A DNA stretch of 64,000 nucleotides, taken from Pseudonocardiaceae bacterium YIM PH 21723. GTDB taxonomy: Bacteria > Actinomycetota > Actinomycetes > Mycobacteriales > Pseudonocardiaceae. The stretch covers positions 62,001-126,000 of the forward strand of contig QZFT01000024.1 in the NCBI GenBank assembly GCA_003600225.1, given 5' to 3'. The notes under the pieces were generated by a model. That model did no database searches and was not told the DNA's origin. It saw nothing but the letters and a program-made list of their open reading frames with translations. The translations under genes were made by a program, and so were the position numbers. Shown here one piece after another: positions 8,611 through 16,626 of the stretch (the stretch's first letter is position 1; every line of letters starts with the position of its first letter).

Positions 8611-9117
8611 TTAGTTCAGGAACTGCGCCTTGCACTGCTCGGCCTTGTTCGGGGTCGGGCAGCCGAACAGGCTGTAGGGCTTGCCGGTCTTCGCGCTGAC
8701 TCCGGAGCGGAACACCATCTCGCCGTGAGCGCAGTACCGCTTCTCACCGCCGGGTGCCTGCTGATAGGCCGGAGTTCCACCTGAGGAGGCTGCGGCCGGG
8801 CTGGAGCTGGCGCCATTGCCGGTGGAGGCGAAGTACTTGCCGATCTTGGCGACCTGGTCCAGCAGGCGCTTGGTCACCTCGGCATCGCCGCCGGAGATCT
8901 GATCCAGGGCGTCCTGAACGGACACTCCGTCGATGGTGATCCACGGCGCGTCGTACCCGGTGCCGCCTTTGAGGGTCACGCGGACCAATCGGCCGGTGAG
9001 CGGTCCGGCCTGCGGCCGTGCTGCGGCCTCGCGGACACCGGCCGGCAGGGTCGGTGGTGGTGCCGGGGTGTCCGGCGTGGTCTCCGGCGCCGTGTCGGCG
9101 AACGGATCAATAGTCAT
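8611..9117 (-). CDS. Phage protein with C-terminal zinc-ribbon-like motif (possible ssDNA-binding accessory)
   Basis: A 168-residue protein. The N-terminus is Pro/Ala-rich and disordered (1-35), the middle (about 40-90) is a compact domain, and the C-terminus has YCAHGEMVFRSG, KTGKPYSLFGCPTP and EQC. That order resembles the topoisomerase-type C-terminal zinc ribbon, although one ligand appears to be His. Neighbours are replication genes, so an accessory DNA-binding role is likely but unproven. GGGGGA precedes ATG 9117. Confidence 0.55.
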   Translation of the reverse strand: MTIDPFADTAPETTPDTPAPPPTLPAGVREAAARPQAGPLTGRLVRVTLKGGTGYDAPWITIDGVSVQDALDQISGGDAEVTKRLLDQVAKIGKYFASTGNGASSSPAAASSGGTPAYQQAPGGEKRYCAHGEMVFRSGVSAKTGKPYSLFGCPTPNKAEQCKAQFLN

Positions 9118-9184
9118 ACATCCCCCAGGATGGTTGAACAGTGTTGATGGGCTGGGACGGCCTCACCCCCAGGCAGGCCGTAGA

Positions 9185-9769
9185 TCAGCTGGGCTGGTAA
9201 GCGTTCCGGGTGATCGCCTGGGCGTGGGCGTTGGAGATCACCCGCCGGGAACCGGGACCCTCGTGCTCGGCGCGGCGTCTGCGGTGGTGGCGGTTCATCC
9301 GCTCGGTCAGCGCGTCGATCGCCCGGGTGAGGGCCTTGGTGTCGGTGACCGGCAGCTCGCGCAGGTACCGGTGCTCCAGCATCCTGACGTGGGTGAGCGA
9401 GAGATCCGCGAAGGCGAAGCGCAGGTCGATGTACGCCGAATCCATGCACGCCTCATCCAGCAGCGCGCCCTCCTCCAGCAGGTCCCGCACCTCGGAGGTG
9501 CCGTACATGTACTGGCCGGAGAAGTGCTCGTAGTCGGTCCTGTACTGGCTGGCCTTGCGGTGACCGATGGTGGTCAGGGCCTTCATCCGCAGCCGCGGGC
9601 CCATCTCGATGAGGTCATCGGCGATGCGGTCGGTGAGGATCTGGTGCCAGATCTCCTGGGCGGCATCGTCGGCGTCGATCAGGCCGGGCCAGTCGTTCGC
9701 GACGGTCCGCGCGGCGCTGGTCACCTCCTGCTGCAGGGCGTTGATGTGGTCTTCGGTCAGGTCACTCAT
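9185..9769 (-). CDS. Sigma-region-2-like or DNA-binding phage protein
   Basis: A 194-residue, highly charged helical protein. Residues about 25-60 (NDWPGLIDADDAAQEIWHQI) resemble the start of a sigma-70 region 2 helix, and the C-terminal third is basic (RMNRHHRRRRAEHEG). There is no convincing region 4. Its ATG overlaps the stop of the metallophosphoesterase gene (ATGA at 9766-9769), so the two are translationally coupled. It may be a phage transcription factor or simply a nucleoid-binding protein. Confidence 0.5.
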   Translation of the reverse strand: MSDLTEDHINALQQEVTSAARTVANDWPGLIDADDAAQEIWHQILTDRIADDLIEMGPRLRMKALTTIGHRKASQYRTDYEHFSGQYMYGTSEVRDLLEEGALLDEACMDSAYIDLRFAFADLSLTHVRMLEHRYLRELPVTDTKALTRAIDALTERMNRHHRRRRAEHEGPGSRRVISNAHAQAITRNAYQPS

Positions 9770-10563
9770 GAGGTCAAGGGGTTCCTTTCGGTGATCGAGT
9801 ACGTGATGGCATCGACGGTGAACTTGCCGTCGGTGATGGGGATGGTCTGGACGTGCACGTGCTCCCCGGTGACGTGTACGAGGGCGAACCCGGACTGCCA
9901 GTTCGCGGTGGCCCGCTTCAGGTAGCCGGCCAGGGACATGTCCATCAGGTGCCCGACCTCGACCCCGGTCAGCTGGCTGGTGATGCGGGCGTCGTAGCCG
10001 GTGGTGTGGTGGACCTGGCCGAGCCGGTGGGTATGGCCGCAGATGACGCTGACCCCGAACTTGCGGGCCGCGTTCAGCGCGGTCGAGCCGGCGGTCCGGG
10101 CCAGGGAGATGCCGCCCTTGTGGCCGTGGCACATCACCCACCCGTCGGCGAACCGATAGAAGTCCGGCAGCAACTCGACCTCGAACCGCTGGAAGTCCAG
10201 CAACACCGGGAGGTCGAACGCGTGGGATTCGGCGAGGGCGGGTGCGTACTTCGCCAGGTAATCGCGCGGCCGGGAATCGTGGTTGCCCTCGATCACCCCA
10301 ACCGGCCCGGAGAACACCTCCCGCAGAGGCGCGAGGAACTTCTGCTTGGCCAGCTCCGAGTCCTCGAAGATCGAGCCTTCGAACTCCGCGCGGGTGTCCT
10401 TGGACCAGCGCGAGGGCTGCGGATAATCCATCAGGTCGCCGATCTGCACCACATGATCTGGCTGATAGGCGCCGATGAACCTGATGACCGCAGCGGTGGC
10501 CTTGCGATCGTGGTACGGGATCTGCGTGTCGGAGACGACGACATACGTCTTGGTCTTGTTCAG
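9766..10563 (-). CDS. Metallophosphoesterase (calcineurin-like), apparent CTG start
   Basis: Motifs of a two-metal phosphoesterase are visible in order: SDTQIPYHD near the N-terminus, QIGDLMD, GNHDSRP, CHGHKGG and CGHTHR. This gives 265 residues. The first motif is encoded only if translation begins upstream of GTG 10452. The sole in-frame initiation codon there is CTG 10563, with GGGGGA close before it. In related phages this enzyme sits in the replication module, perhaps in DNA end or nucleotide processing. The Gln replacing the usual His in the first motif is also seen in other phage members of this family. Confidence 0.82.
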   Translation of the reverse strand: MNKTKTYVVVSDTQIPYHDRKATAAVIRFIGAYQPDHVVQIGDLMDYPQPSRWSKDTRAEFEGSIFEDSELAKQKFLAPLREVFSGPVGVIEGNHDSRPRDYLAKYAPALAESHAFDLPVLLDFQRFEVELLPDFYRFADGWVMCHGHKGGISLARTAGSTALNAARKFGVSVICGHTHRLGQVHHTTGYDARITSQLTGVEVGHLMDMSLAGYLKRATANWQSGFALVHVTGEHVHVQTIPITDGKFTVDAITYSITERNPLTS

Positions 10564-10581
10564 ATTTCCCCCATGGAACTG

Positions 10582-11256
10582 TCAGGCCGCGATCCGCTCC
10601 AGCAGCGCGGCTTTGCCGTGGTCGGCGACCATCGAGTTGAGGTCATAACCGGGCATGGCGGGGCGGACGTGGGCGTTGGGCAGGGCTTTACGGACACGTT
10701 CGGCGAAATCACGGCCCTGGCCCTTGTCGTCCGCATCGGCCAGAACGAACACCGAGGCGTAGCCGCGGAACGGCTCGGCCCAGTGCGGTTGCCAGGACTC
10801 CGTCCCCGGAACCCCCACGGCCGGCACACCGTGCTGCAGGGCGGTCAGGGTGTCGATCTCGCCCTCGCACAGCACGATCCAGTCGTGCGCCTCGGTGAGA
10901 GCGATCGTGTTGTACAGGCGCGGTTTGTCCCCGGCCTCGGTCGAGTACTTGCCGTGATAGGCGTGCTCACACCCCGGCGTGATGCACCTGTAGCGGATGC
11001 TGACCACCGACCACACACCGGTAGCGGTGCGCCGCAGATACGGGATCGCCAACATGCCCGCGTACTGTTCGAACCCCGGTGGCGGGTCAGCGACGTACCC
11101 AAGGCGGGCGGCCAGTAGCGGGCTTCCCTCGCTCGCCGCGCCGAGCAGTCCGCGGCTGGCCAAATAGTCGTCGGCCGGACTCCCGGGAAGCGCCTGGTGG
11201 TAGCGCTTGGCCGCTTCGATCAGCGATCTCCTGCGCCCGAGATCGGGCAGCGCGAT
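10582..11256 (-). CDS. DNA primase, TOPRIM part
   Basis: The reading frame encodes EAAKRYHQALPGSPADDYLA, then a catalytic core with VLCEGEIDTLTALQHGVPAV and VLADADDKGQGRDFA, the TOPRIM Glu and DxD motifs. It ends KAALLERIAA. The zinc-finger half lies in another frame (11087-11476), so the primase is split with a long overlap. No ATG/GTG/TTG lies at the expected N-terminus. AAGGAG (11263-11268) sits 6 nt before an ATC codon (11254-11256) that would give IALPDLGRRR. Either a rare ATC start or a ribosomal frameshift from the upstream frame is needed. Confidence 0.8.
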   Translation of the reverse strand: MALPDLGRRRSLIEAAKRYHQALPGSPADDYLASRGLLGAASEGSPLLAARLGYVADPPPGFEQYAGMLAIPYLRRTATGVWSVVSIRYRCITPGCEHAYHGKYSTEAGDKPRLYNTIALTEAHDWIVLCEGEIDTLTALQHGVPAVGVPGTESWQPHWAEPFRGYASVFVLADADDKGQGRDFAERVRKALPNAHVRPAMPGYDLNSMVADHGKAALLERIAA

Positions 11257-11476
11257 AGTCGACTCCTTCCAACAGTTTGATCAATCCGATGAGATCCCCG
11301 CGCACCCCACAGCCGTGGCACCGGAAGGCCCCCAGCTCGTGCGACAGCGACGCCGAAGCACGTGATTCCGCGTGGAACGGACACAAACAGGGATTCCAGA
11401 CGCGCCGGTCTTCCGGCGGCATCCAGTCGGGGAAATGCGAGCGGAGCAGGGCGGTGATCGGGCTGTCCGCGGCCAC
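11087..11476 (-). CDS. DNA primase, CHC2 zinc-finger part
   Basis: A 129-residue protein with the primase zinc-binding pattern NPCLCPFH, then FRCHGCGVRGDLIGLI, ending the recognisable domain at about residue 80 (EGVDYRAARSRAQEI). The remaining tail is Arg/Gly-rich and overlaps the TOPRIM frame by about 170 nt. Zinc-finger primase domains recognise template start sites. In L5-like phages the primase is also carried on two overlapping frames. GTG 11476 is the start. A frameshift into the TOPRIM frame around codon 75-80 would make a normal one-chain primase. Confidence 0.82.
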   Translation of the reverse strand: MAADSPITALLRSHFPDWMPPEDRRVWNPCLCPFHAESRASASLSHELGAFRCHGCGVRGDLIGLIKLLEGVDYRAARSRAQEIADRSGQALPPGASRESGRRLFGQPRTARRGERGKPATGRPPWVRR

Positions 11477-11480
11477 CGGA

Positions 11481-11858
11481 CTATCCGGCCGGCGAGTAGT
11501 AGGCGGCCAGCAACCGCAACATCAGCGGCCCCGGAACCACCCACGCCGCCTGCTCAGCCGGGGCGCCGTGCCGCTTGTAGACGACGCAGGTTTCATCGGC
11601 AGTGCCGTTGTTCCCTGCCTGGACCAGCGCCTCATCCAGATGGCGCCAGAGCTGCACACGGGTGACGGCCTTGCACTGCACCGTCAACGGGGTGCCGGTC
11701 AGATCGCCTCGGTCGTGGCGGCCGTGCACCGCGCCGTTGCGGCGGGCCTGCGGATAGCCCAGGACTTGGAACAGGGCGGCCACCTGGTTCTCCCACGTGC
11801 GGCCCCGGGCCTTGACGGCCCGGCCGTTCGGGGTCTTGAGCGTTCTGGGTGCGGGCAT
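11481..11858 (-). CDS. Holliday-junction-resolvase-like PD-(D/E)XK nuclease
   Basis: A 125-residue protein with the order WENQVAALFQVLGYP, GRHDRGDL and TVQCKAVTR, the E...D...(Q/E)xK signature of the Hjc-like/VRR-NUC nuclease fold. A C-terminal helix ends LLAAYYSPAG. In actinophages this type sits between primase and helicase and is thought to resolve branched replication intermediates. ATG 11858 starts it; 4 nt separate it from the primase start. Confidence 0.72.
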   Translation of the reverse strand: MPAPRTLKTPNGRAVKARGRTWENQVAALFQVLGYPQARRNGAVHGRHDRGDLTGTPLTVQCKAVTRVQLWRHLDEALVQAGNNGTADETCVVYKRHGAPAEQAAWVVPGPLMLRLLAAYYSPAG

Positions 11859-11865
11859 GAACCTC

Positions 11866-12678
11866 CTAATAGGACAGATCTCTGATCGCCATGCGGGCGG
11901 CGTCGAACTCCAGCTCGGCGAACGACTGGCCGGAGGCGTCCGCGCTGCCGGTGCGGTTCTTCACCGACGAGACCAGCAGCCGGTCCGGGCCGTATTCCTG
12001 CCGGCGGCGGTGGATCGTGGCGACCAGCGCCGGGACGCGCCCGACCTGGCCTTTAAGGCCCGACAGCGGGATCGGTTTGTCCGCGTCGTTGAACGGGCCG
12101 GTCACGTGATGCAGACCCAGAACGTGCGCCTGGGTGCCGCGCGCGGCCTCGTGCAGCCAGTCCATCAGCGGCTCCAGCCCGCTGTTCGGGCTTCCGTCCG
12201 GTCCGGTGGACTCGCGCACGTTGGTGATGTTGTCCAGCACCGTCAGATGCGGGTATTCGCCGTAGACCTCCTCATAGGCCTGAAGGCTGAGTTCGATGTC
12301 GTCTAGGCCCGGGGATGCCAGATAGACCATGCGGATCGGCACCCCGGCCAGCTCGGTGTATACCGAGTCGAGGTCATCGCGGCGCACGTGGTCGGTGGCC
12401 TGTTCCATCGACCAGCCGGCCACGATCGCTACCGTCCGCGCCAACTGCACGAACGCATCCGAGTCGGCCGAGAAGTACAGGGCGGGTACACCCATACGGA
12501 GCGCCAGCGTCAACGCCAGCGCAGTCTTTCCACAACCAGGGCCACCTGCGAGCAGTCCGAGCTGGCCCCGCACGAACCGGACCTGCGACTGCTCCAGAGC
12601 CGTGAACACCGACGGCAGTGGCTCGCCGGCCAGGCCGCGGGCCCGGCGGGATTGCAGCATTGAATACAGCGGCTTCAC
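11866..12678 (-). CDS. RecA/DnaB-fold ATPase (phage replicative helicase-like)
   Basis: A 270-residue protein with Walker A GGPGCGKTALAL (about residue 40), SADSDAF after strand 2, Walker B HLTVLDNITNV, and VLGLHHVTG as a sensor-like segment. It is short for a full DnaB and lacks an N-terminal helicase dimer domain, so it is either a stripped-down DnaB-like helicase or a RecA-like recombinase. GTG 12678 gives MKPLYSMLQSRRARG; ATG 12660 is an alternative. It lies in the replication operon between the resolvase and RecB/Cas4-like genes. Confidence 0.78.
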   Translation of the reverse strand: MKPLYSMLQSRRARGLAGEPLPSVFTALEQSQVRFVRGQLGLLAGGPGCGKTALALTLALRMGVPALYFSADSDAFVQLARTVAIVAGWSMEQATDHVRRDDLDSVYTELAGVPIRMVYLASPGLDDIELSLQAYEEVYGEYPHLTVLDNITNVRESTGPDGSPNSGLEPLMDWLHEAARGTQAHVLGLHHVTGPFNDADKPIPLSGLKGQVGRVPALVATIHRRRQEYGPDRLLVSSVKNRTGSADASGQSFAELEFDAARMAIRDLSY

Positions 12679-12755
12679 CCCCAGTGAAGAAGCTCGGAAA
12701 GCATCAAGACGGCCCCGAGGAGCAGGACCGCCTTGAAGGATGATGGGCGCCGCGG

Positions 12756-13562
12756 TTAGGCGGCGAACGAACACTCCGCCCGGACCGGACATCGGGTGCA
12801 GGTGGCTTTGTCCGGTTTCGGGTCGAACTTCTCGGCGCGGATCGACTCATCCAGCAGGCCGAACTCATCGACCAGCCGCGTGCGTGGCCACGCGCTCAGG
12901 TCGAAGACTCTCGTGGGCTTGGGTCGAAACGGTTCGGTGGGTTTGGTCCGGCGGATCATCATGTAATCCCCACCGGCAATCGAGACATCGAACTCGTCCT
13001 GCAGGGCGACTACATAGACAACGAGTTGAAAATCGTCACCTGGGTCGGTCCCGGTCTTCAAATCCCGTACCACCAGACCTGACTTTGGGCGATAAACAGC
13101 CAGGTCGATGAAACCCTTCACCAGAACGCCATCCAGATCCAGACTGAATTCGTGCTCAATGATCGGACCCGCACCCGGCGGGGTCCACACAACTTCCTCA
13201 GGCGCTATCCGGGTGTAGTAATCCACGTAGGCTCCGACCTGAGCAAGCCCCATGTCGAAACGCCGATGAATATCCTCCCGTCCTTTGAAGCGGCCACTGG
13301 ACATCCAGAAATCATGCCGCGGGGTGACCTCCGATAACGCGTCCACCGACTCCGCATACGCGAGCCGGAACACCTTCTCCGCCTCCATCAGAGGCATCAG
13401 CCGGCCGGATTTCTCCCACTGCTCCGCAGCAGCGTGGACCGCGGTGCCCTGCGGCAACCACGCCGCCGGCCGCTCCCACGCCCGCACCACCCGCTTCAAG
13501 TAGTAGGCCTGCGGACAGCGGTTGTACTCCCGGAACTGAGAGACAGACCGATGCTCACTCAC
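12756..13562 (-). CDS. RecB/Cas4-family PD-(D/E)XK exonuclease
   Basis: A 268-residue protein. SVSQFREYNRCPQAYYL at the N-terminus holds the first Cys, the nuclease core is VLVKGFIDLAV with LVVRDLKTGT (D...DxK), and the C-terminus CTRCPVRAEC supplies further Cys. The spacing fits the iron-sulphur-cluster RecB-like nucleases common in actinophages. It probably processes DNA ends in replication or recombination. GTG 13562 overlaps the upstream gene's stop. Confidence 0.85.
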   Translation of the reverse strand: MSEHRSVSQFREYNRCPQAYYLKRVVRAWERPAAWLPQGTAVHAAAEQWEKSGRLMPLMEAEKVFRLAYAESVDALSEVTPRHDFWMSSGRFKGREDIHRRFDMGLAQVGAYVDYYTRIAPEEVVWTPPGAGPIIEHEFSLDLDGVLVKGFIDLAVYRPKSGLVVRDLKTGTDPGDDFQLVVYVVALQDEFDVSIAGGDYMMIRRTKPTEPFRPKPTRVFDLSAWPRTRLVDEFGLLDESIRAEKFDPKPDKATCTRCPVRAECSFAA

Positions 13563-13858
13563 GCGGGCAGCCCTCCCTCTCCAGGTTCAGGCCGGCGGCA
13601 TTCCGGCGAGTGCCGCCACACCATGTAGATGGTGCGTTCCCGCTTTCCCATCATCCATCCTGTGTCGTCCAACATTTCTTGATGGATGACTTCCGGATTT
13701 CCGCTCTCCAGAATCTCACGCACTGGTTGATATAGCCGACCAGAGACGCTTACCGCAGGACTGCGGTGCACATCAACAACAGTGCCTTTCGGTACGGTTC
13801 TCGCTCGCGCACTCAATAATGCATGCGAGAAAGCAACGTCATGTTCGATATCCAACAT
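13559..13858 (-). CDS. Small phage protein, unknown
   Basis: A 99-residue protein (MLDIEHDVAFSHALL) with a mixed alpha/beta composition, a Trp-Met-rich middle (DDTGWMMGKRERTIYMVW) and a disordered end. It is immediately downstream of the repressor gene and overlaps the nuclease start by 4 nt, so it is probably co-transcribed. No family recognised. Confidence 0.6.
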   Translation of the reverse strand: MLDIEHDVAFSHALLSARARTVPKGTVVDVHRSPAVSVSGRLYQPVREILESGNPEVIHQEMLDDTGWMMGKRERTIYMVWRHSPECRRPEPGEGGLPA

Positions 13859-13888
13859 TCATTTTTCCCCAGGATGTGTAATGCTGGC

Positions 13889-14395
13889 TCAGATTTCAGG
13901 AAACCGGTCGGGAATTCTCCAGATTTCGCGACCCGCATCACTGAGGGTCGTGTACTCGTTCTCCCTGATCAGCAGATCAGCGTCGCTTTCGACCCGCGGC
14001 TCCAGTCCCCAACCGCCGGATTGCATGCCTTGGCGAGGCGGGATTGTCGGGTCATAGACCAGCACATGGTTGTACTTACCGAACTGCTTGTACCAGCGGC
14101 GTAGCTCGGTGAGCTTGGCCTTCGACATGCCAGTACCACCGGTGACCACATACTCAAGGTGATCCGTGATCCTCTGATACGGGACGCTGCGCTTGAACTT
14201 CGGATCCATGCCGGGCCATGGAAAGTTCTCCATCGCCACCTCACGTGGCGTCTTCAGCTTGCCCTTGCTTTTGATCTTCGAGACCGCTTGCGGCGAAATT
14301 CCGTACCTCGCCCCGATCTCCGTCAAGGTCAGGTTCTCCTTGGTATTCAACTCGTGGATGAGCTCGGCCGTCAGGCCGCTGCCGTATCGAGGCAT
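13889..14395 (-). CDS. L5-like immunity repressor
   Basis: A 168-residue protein. The helix-turn-helix (LTEIGARYGISPQAVSKIKS, about residues 19-38) matches the place of that in mycobacteriophage L5 gp71. The C-terminal domain has the same succession as gp71 from memory: RITDHLEYV, MSKAKLTELRRWYK, VLVYDPTIPP, GMQSGGWG, DADLLIRENEYT and a final IWRIPD. Such repressors bind asymmetric operators and many dispersed stoperators. A sigma-70-like promoter with an operator-like box lies 29 nt upstream. GGGAGG precedes ATG 14395 by 10 nt. Its presence means the lysogen should be immune to related phages. Confidence 0.82.
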   Translation of the reverse strand: MPRYGSGLTAELIHELNTKENLTLTEIGARYGISPQAVSKIKSKGKLKTPREVAMENFPWPGMDPKFKRSVPYQRITDHLEYVVTGGTGMSKAKLTELRRWYKQFGKYNHVLVYDPTIPPRQGMQSGGWGLEPRVESDADLLIRENEYTTLSDAGREIWRIPDRFPEI

Positions 14396-14423
14396 GGTGC
14401 CGTCACCTCCCTGGGGTAACCTA

Positions 14424-14458
14424 AGTGTAGGTTCCAAATTTTTTGGATGTCAACCTAC
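14424..14458 (-). promoter_or_regulatory. Repressor promoter with operator-like box
   Basis: On the minus strand TTGACA (14448-14453) and TACACT (14424-14429) are separated by 18 bp, a near-consensus sigma-70 promoter ending 28 nt before the repressor ATG. The box GTAGGTTGACA covers the -35. The spacer holds a CCAAA...TTTGG dyad. The same arrangement recurs at 26510-26544. Confidence 0.7.
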
Positions 14459-14953
14459 TTGCGGGCAACTCGGCGTGGCGGACCCCTGGCGAAGCCCCGG
14501 CGTGAGCCATGATTCCCCGCGAGGGAGCGAGGGGTGGACTGCCCGGAATCCGTCATAGGGAACCCGTGGGCGGGATAAAAGCTATACGTGTTTATAAGTA
14601 GCGCATACCGTTTCCTGGCTTACTTACCGGCGATCAAGAACTCCATGACACGCCGCTCAGACCCGCCGTTCAATGAGGCAGTTGGAGCGAAGTGGCATGG
14701 AGTCGGACAATGGGTCGAACCCCCAGTGGCCCACCCTCTTGTCCGGGTTCTTAATCAAATCAACGACCAAATTTTTACAAGCCCTTGATGCATCAACAAG
14801 TGCCACTATCTGGGGTATCCTTCGCAGGGATACCCCTGGTGGGGGATGGCGCTGTACCGGTGGTTCCGCATTTCTGCTGGCTGGGGAACGTGGGGCCGGA
14901 ATGTCGTTGCGTTGAGTGGTTTCTCAGCGTGAGGAAGGTGTTTCTGTTACGTG
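14459..14953. other. Non-coding stretch between repressor and cargo regulator
   Basis: No convincing gene. It contains a 9-bp stem-loop GGGGTATCC/GGATACCCC (14812-14836) upstream of the MmyB-type regulator, a TATA-rich patch near 14582-14610, and AT-rich sequence at 14750-14780. It probably holds the promoter of the rightward regulator gene. Confidence 0.45.
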
Positions 14954-15775
14954 ATGGGCGATACAGTTCCACTTCCGTCATTCGGTACATATCTCCGGCA
15001 TCTCCGCACCAGAAGGGAGGTTCCCGGCTTTCCCGCCGGGCAGCCTTCAACTATTCGGCAACCACTCGGCCGAACCGATCTTGCAGCCGCTGCGGACACG
15101 AGTTCTGGGTATGTCACAAAGCTTGAGCAGGGACACGCGGACCGACCTTCGGCGGAACTAGTCGATCGTCTCGCCGACGCGCTCGGGACAGGTCCCATGG
15201 AACGGCAACACCTGCATGATCTCGCGGTCAGGCCTCAGCTTCCCGAAACCGGCGGCACCGTGCCGGCTCGCATCGGTATCTCACAGGTACAGCAGGAGGC
15301 GGTCGACAAACTGCATCCCCATCCGGCCGGCTACGTGACCGACACGTGGGATGTGCTGTACGCCAACACCGAGTATTTCCGGCTGTACCGCGGCCTGGAA
15401 CAGGCAGGCAATGTGCTGACCTGGTTCTTCGGTGATCCGAGATCGCGAACCATCATGGTCGAGTGGGAGACCGAGGCGCGGCTTACCGTGGCCTGGTTGC
15501 GGGCTCTGTTCGCGCGCCAACGGGTTGACGCGGCCTACGAGAAGCTACTGGTTCAGCTGTCGACGTACCCGGAGTTCCGCCGCATGTGGTCGGCCCAGGA
15601 GGTACTCATGGGGCGGCACACACCGTACATGCGCGTCTGGGACCTGGATCATGACGAAGAACTGGCGTTACTGGCCCAGGTGTACAAGATGCCCGATCCC
15701 ACGATCCCGGGACAGCTCTACATCGGCACTCGAACCAGCCCGGCAGATCTCGCTGAGCCGCCTCAGCCAGCCTGA
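14954..15775 (+). CDS. MmyB-type HTH transcriptional regulator
   Basis: A 273-residue protein with an N-terminal XRE-type HTH (LAAAADTSSGYVTKLEQG, about residues 42-60) and a C-terminal ligand-binding MmyB-like domain (YVTDTWDVLYANTEYFRLYR, WFFGDPRSR, VEWETEARLTVAWLR, HTPYMRVWDLDHDEE). In actinomycetes these regulators usually control an adjacent enzyme gene and may sense a fatty acid or small ligand. ATG 14954 follows GTG 14951; either could start. Its 3' end overlaps the convergent hydrolase gene by 13 nt. It is the only plus-strand gene in this stretch of the prophage early arm. Confidence 0.82.
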   Translation: MGDTVPLPSFGTYLRHLRTRREVPGFPAGQPSTIRQPLGRTDLAAAADTSSGYVTKLEQGHADRPSAELVDRLADALGTGPMERQHLHDLAVRPQLPETGGTVPARIGISQVQQEAVDKLHPHPAGYVTDTWDVLYANTEYFRLYRGLEQAGNVLTWFFGDPRSRTIMVEWETEARLTVAWLRALFARQRVDAAYEKLLVQLSTYPEFRRMWSAQEVLMGRHTPYMRVWDLDHDEELALLAQVYKMPDPTIPGQLYIGTRTSPADLAEPPQPA

Positions 15776-16566
15776 GTGAGGCTCCGCTGCAAAAAGTCTG
15801 TCAGCAGCGGGTTGACGATCTCCGGGTGCGTCAGCGGGGGCGTGTGCGCGGCCCCCTCAATCACCTGCACAGCAGTAGCGGAAGCGAGTCCGGCCTGCAG
15901 CGCATCCATGCGATTGCGCGGCAGGGACACATCTTTCGAGCCCCAGATCAGCAAAGCGGGACAGGTGATCTCCGAAAGCCTGTCTAGGACGTCGTCCCGG
16001 CCGAGCAGACAGTCAGCCGGTGCTCCCAGAGGGAGCGTCACCTGTGGCCAGCGTTCCCGCCACGCTGCGGCGTGATGGTTGTCCCCGAGCAGTTGCGTGG
16101 ACAGAGGAACAGTGATGTCCTCGACCGGGCCATGCGCGCGCAGAGCGTCGAAGAGCTGTCGGTAACCGATCTGGTCACCAGGATCGCAGGCAGTCGCCTC
16201 CGTGTCGCACAGGATGAGCCCGGCAACCCGGGCCGGTGCGAGCAGTGCCGCTCTGAGGGAGATGAATCCGCCCTGGGAGACACCTCCCAACACAGCTTGG
16301 TCGATTTCCAGGTGATCAAGTAGGGCGACTAGGTCGCCAGCAGAATCCCAGTAGGTGAAAGGCACACCATCATCGACGGTGCCACCGTGGCCACGAGCGT
16401 CCCAGGCGATGATCCGGTAGCTCGCACCCAGTTCCTCAATCTGAGGAGCGAAGACGGAGTGATCCAAGAAGAAGCCGTGCGACAACACCACGCAGGGACC
16501 GTCCCCGCCGGTATCGGTATACCGGATCAGCCGGCCGTTGACGTCTGCGGAGGGCACAGCAGTCAC
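15763..16566 (-). CDS. Alpha/beta hydrolase
   Basis: A 267-residue cytoplasmic alpha/beta hydrolase: LSHGFFLDHSVF oxyanion region, DARGHGGT, nucleophile GGVSQGGF (Ser about 95), Asp in WGSKDVSLP and His in GAAHTPP. It resembles the esterase/haloperoxidase/MenH-like group. Because its neighbour encodes MenB, a MenH-like role in menaquinone synthesis is conceivable, but regulation by the adjacent MmyB-type protein is equally likely. GTG 16566 is the start. Confidence 0.8.
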   Translation of the reverse strand: MTAVPSADVNGRLIRYTDTGGDGPCVVLSHGFFLDHSVFAPQIEELGASYRIIAWDARGHGGTVDDGVPFTYWDSAGDLVALLDHLEIDQAVLGGVSQGGFISLRAALLAPARVAGLILCDTEATACDPGDQIGYRQLFDALRAHGPVEDITVPLSTQLLGDNHHAAAWRERWPQVTLPLGAPADCLLGRDDVLDRLSEITCPALLIWGSKDVSLPRNRMDALQAGLASATAVQVIEGAAHTPPLTHPEIVNPLLTDFLQRSLTQAG

Positions 16567-16626
16567 CTCGTCATTCAGGAGCGTGGGTGGTGGCCAAACG
16601 GTCAGCCGGTTGGAGCGGCGAGCGGG

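Noticed and set aside
14690-14770. Second tRNA-like T-loop (GGTTCGACCC on the minus strand)
   Set aside because: T-stem and acceptor pairings fail; only the loop motif is present.
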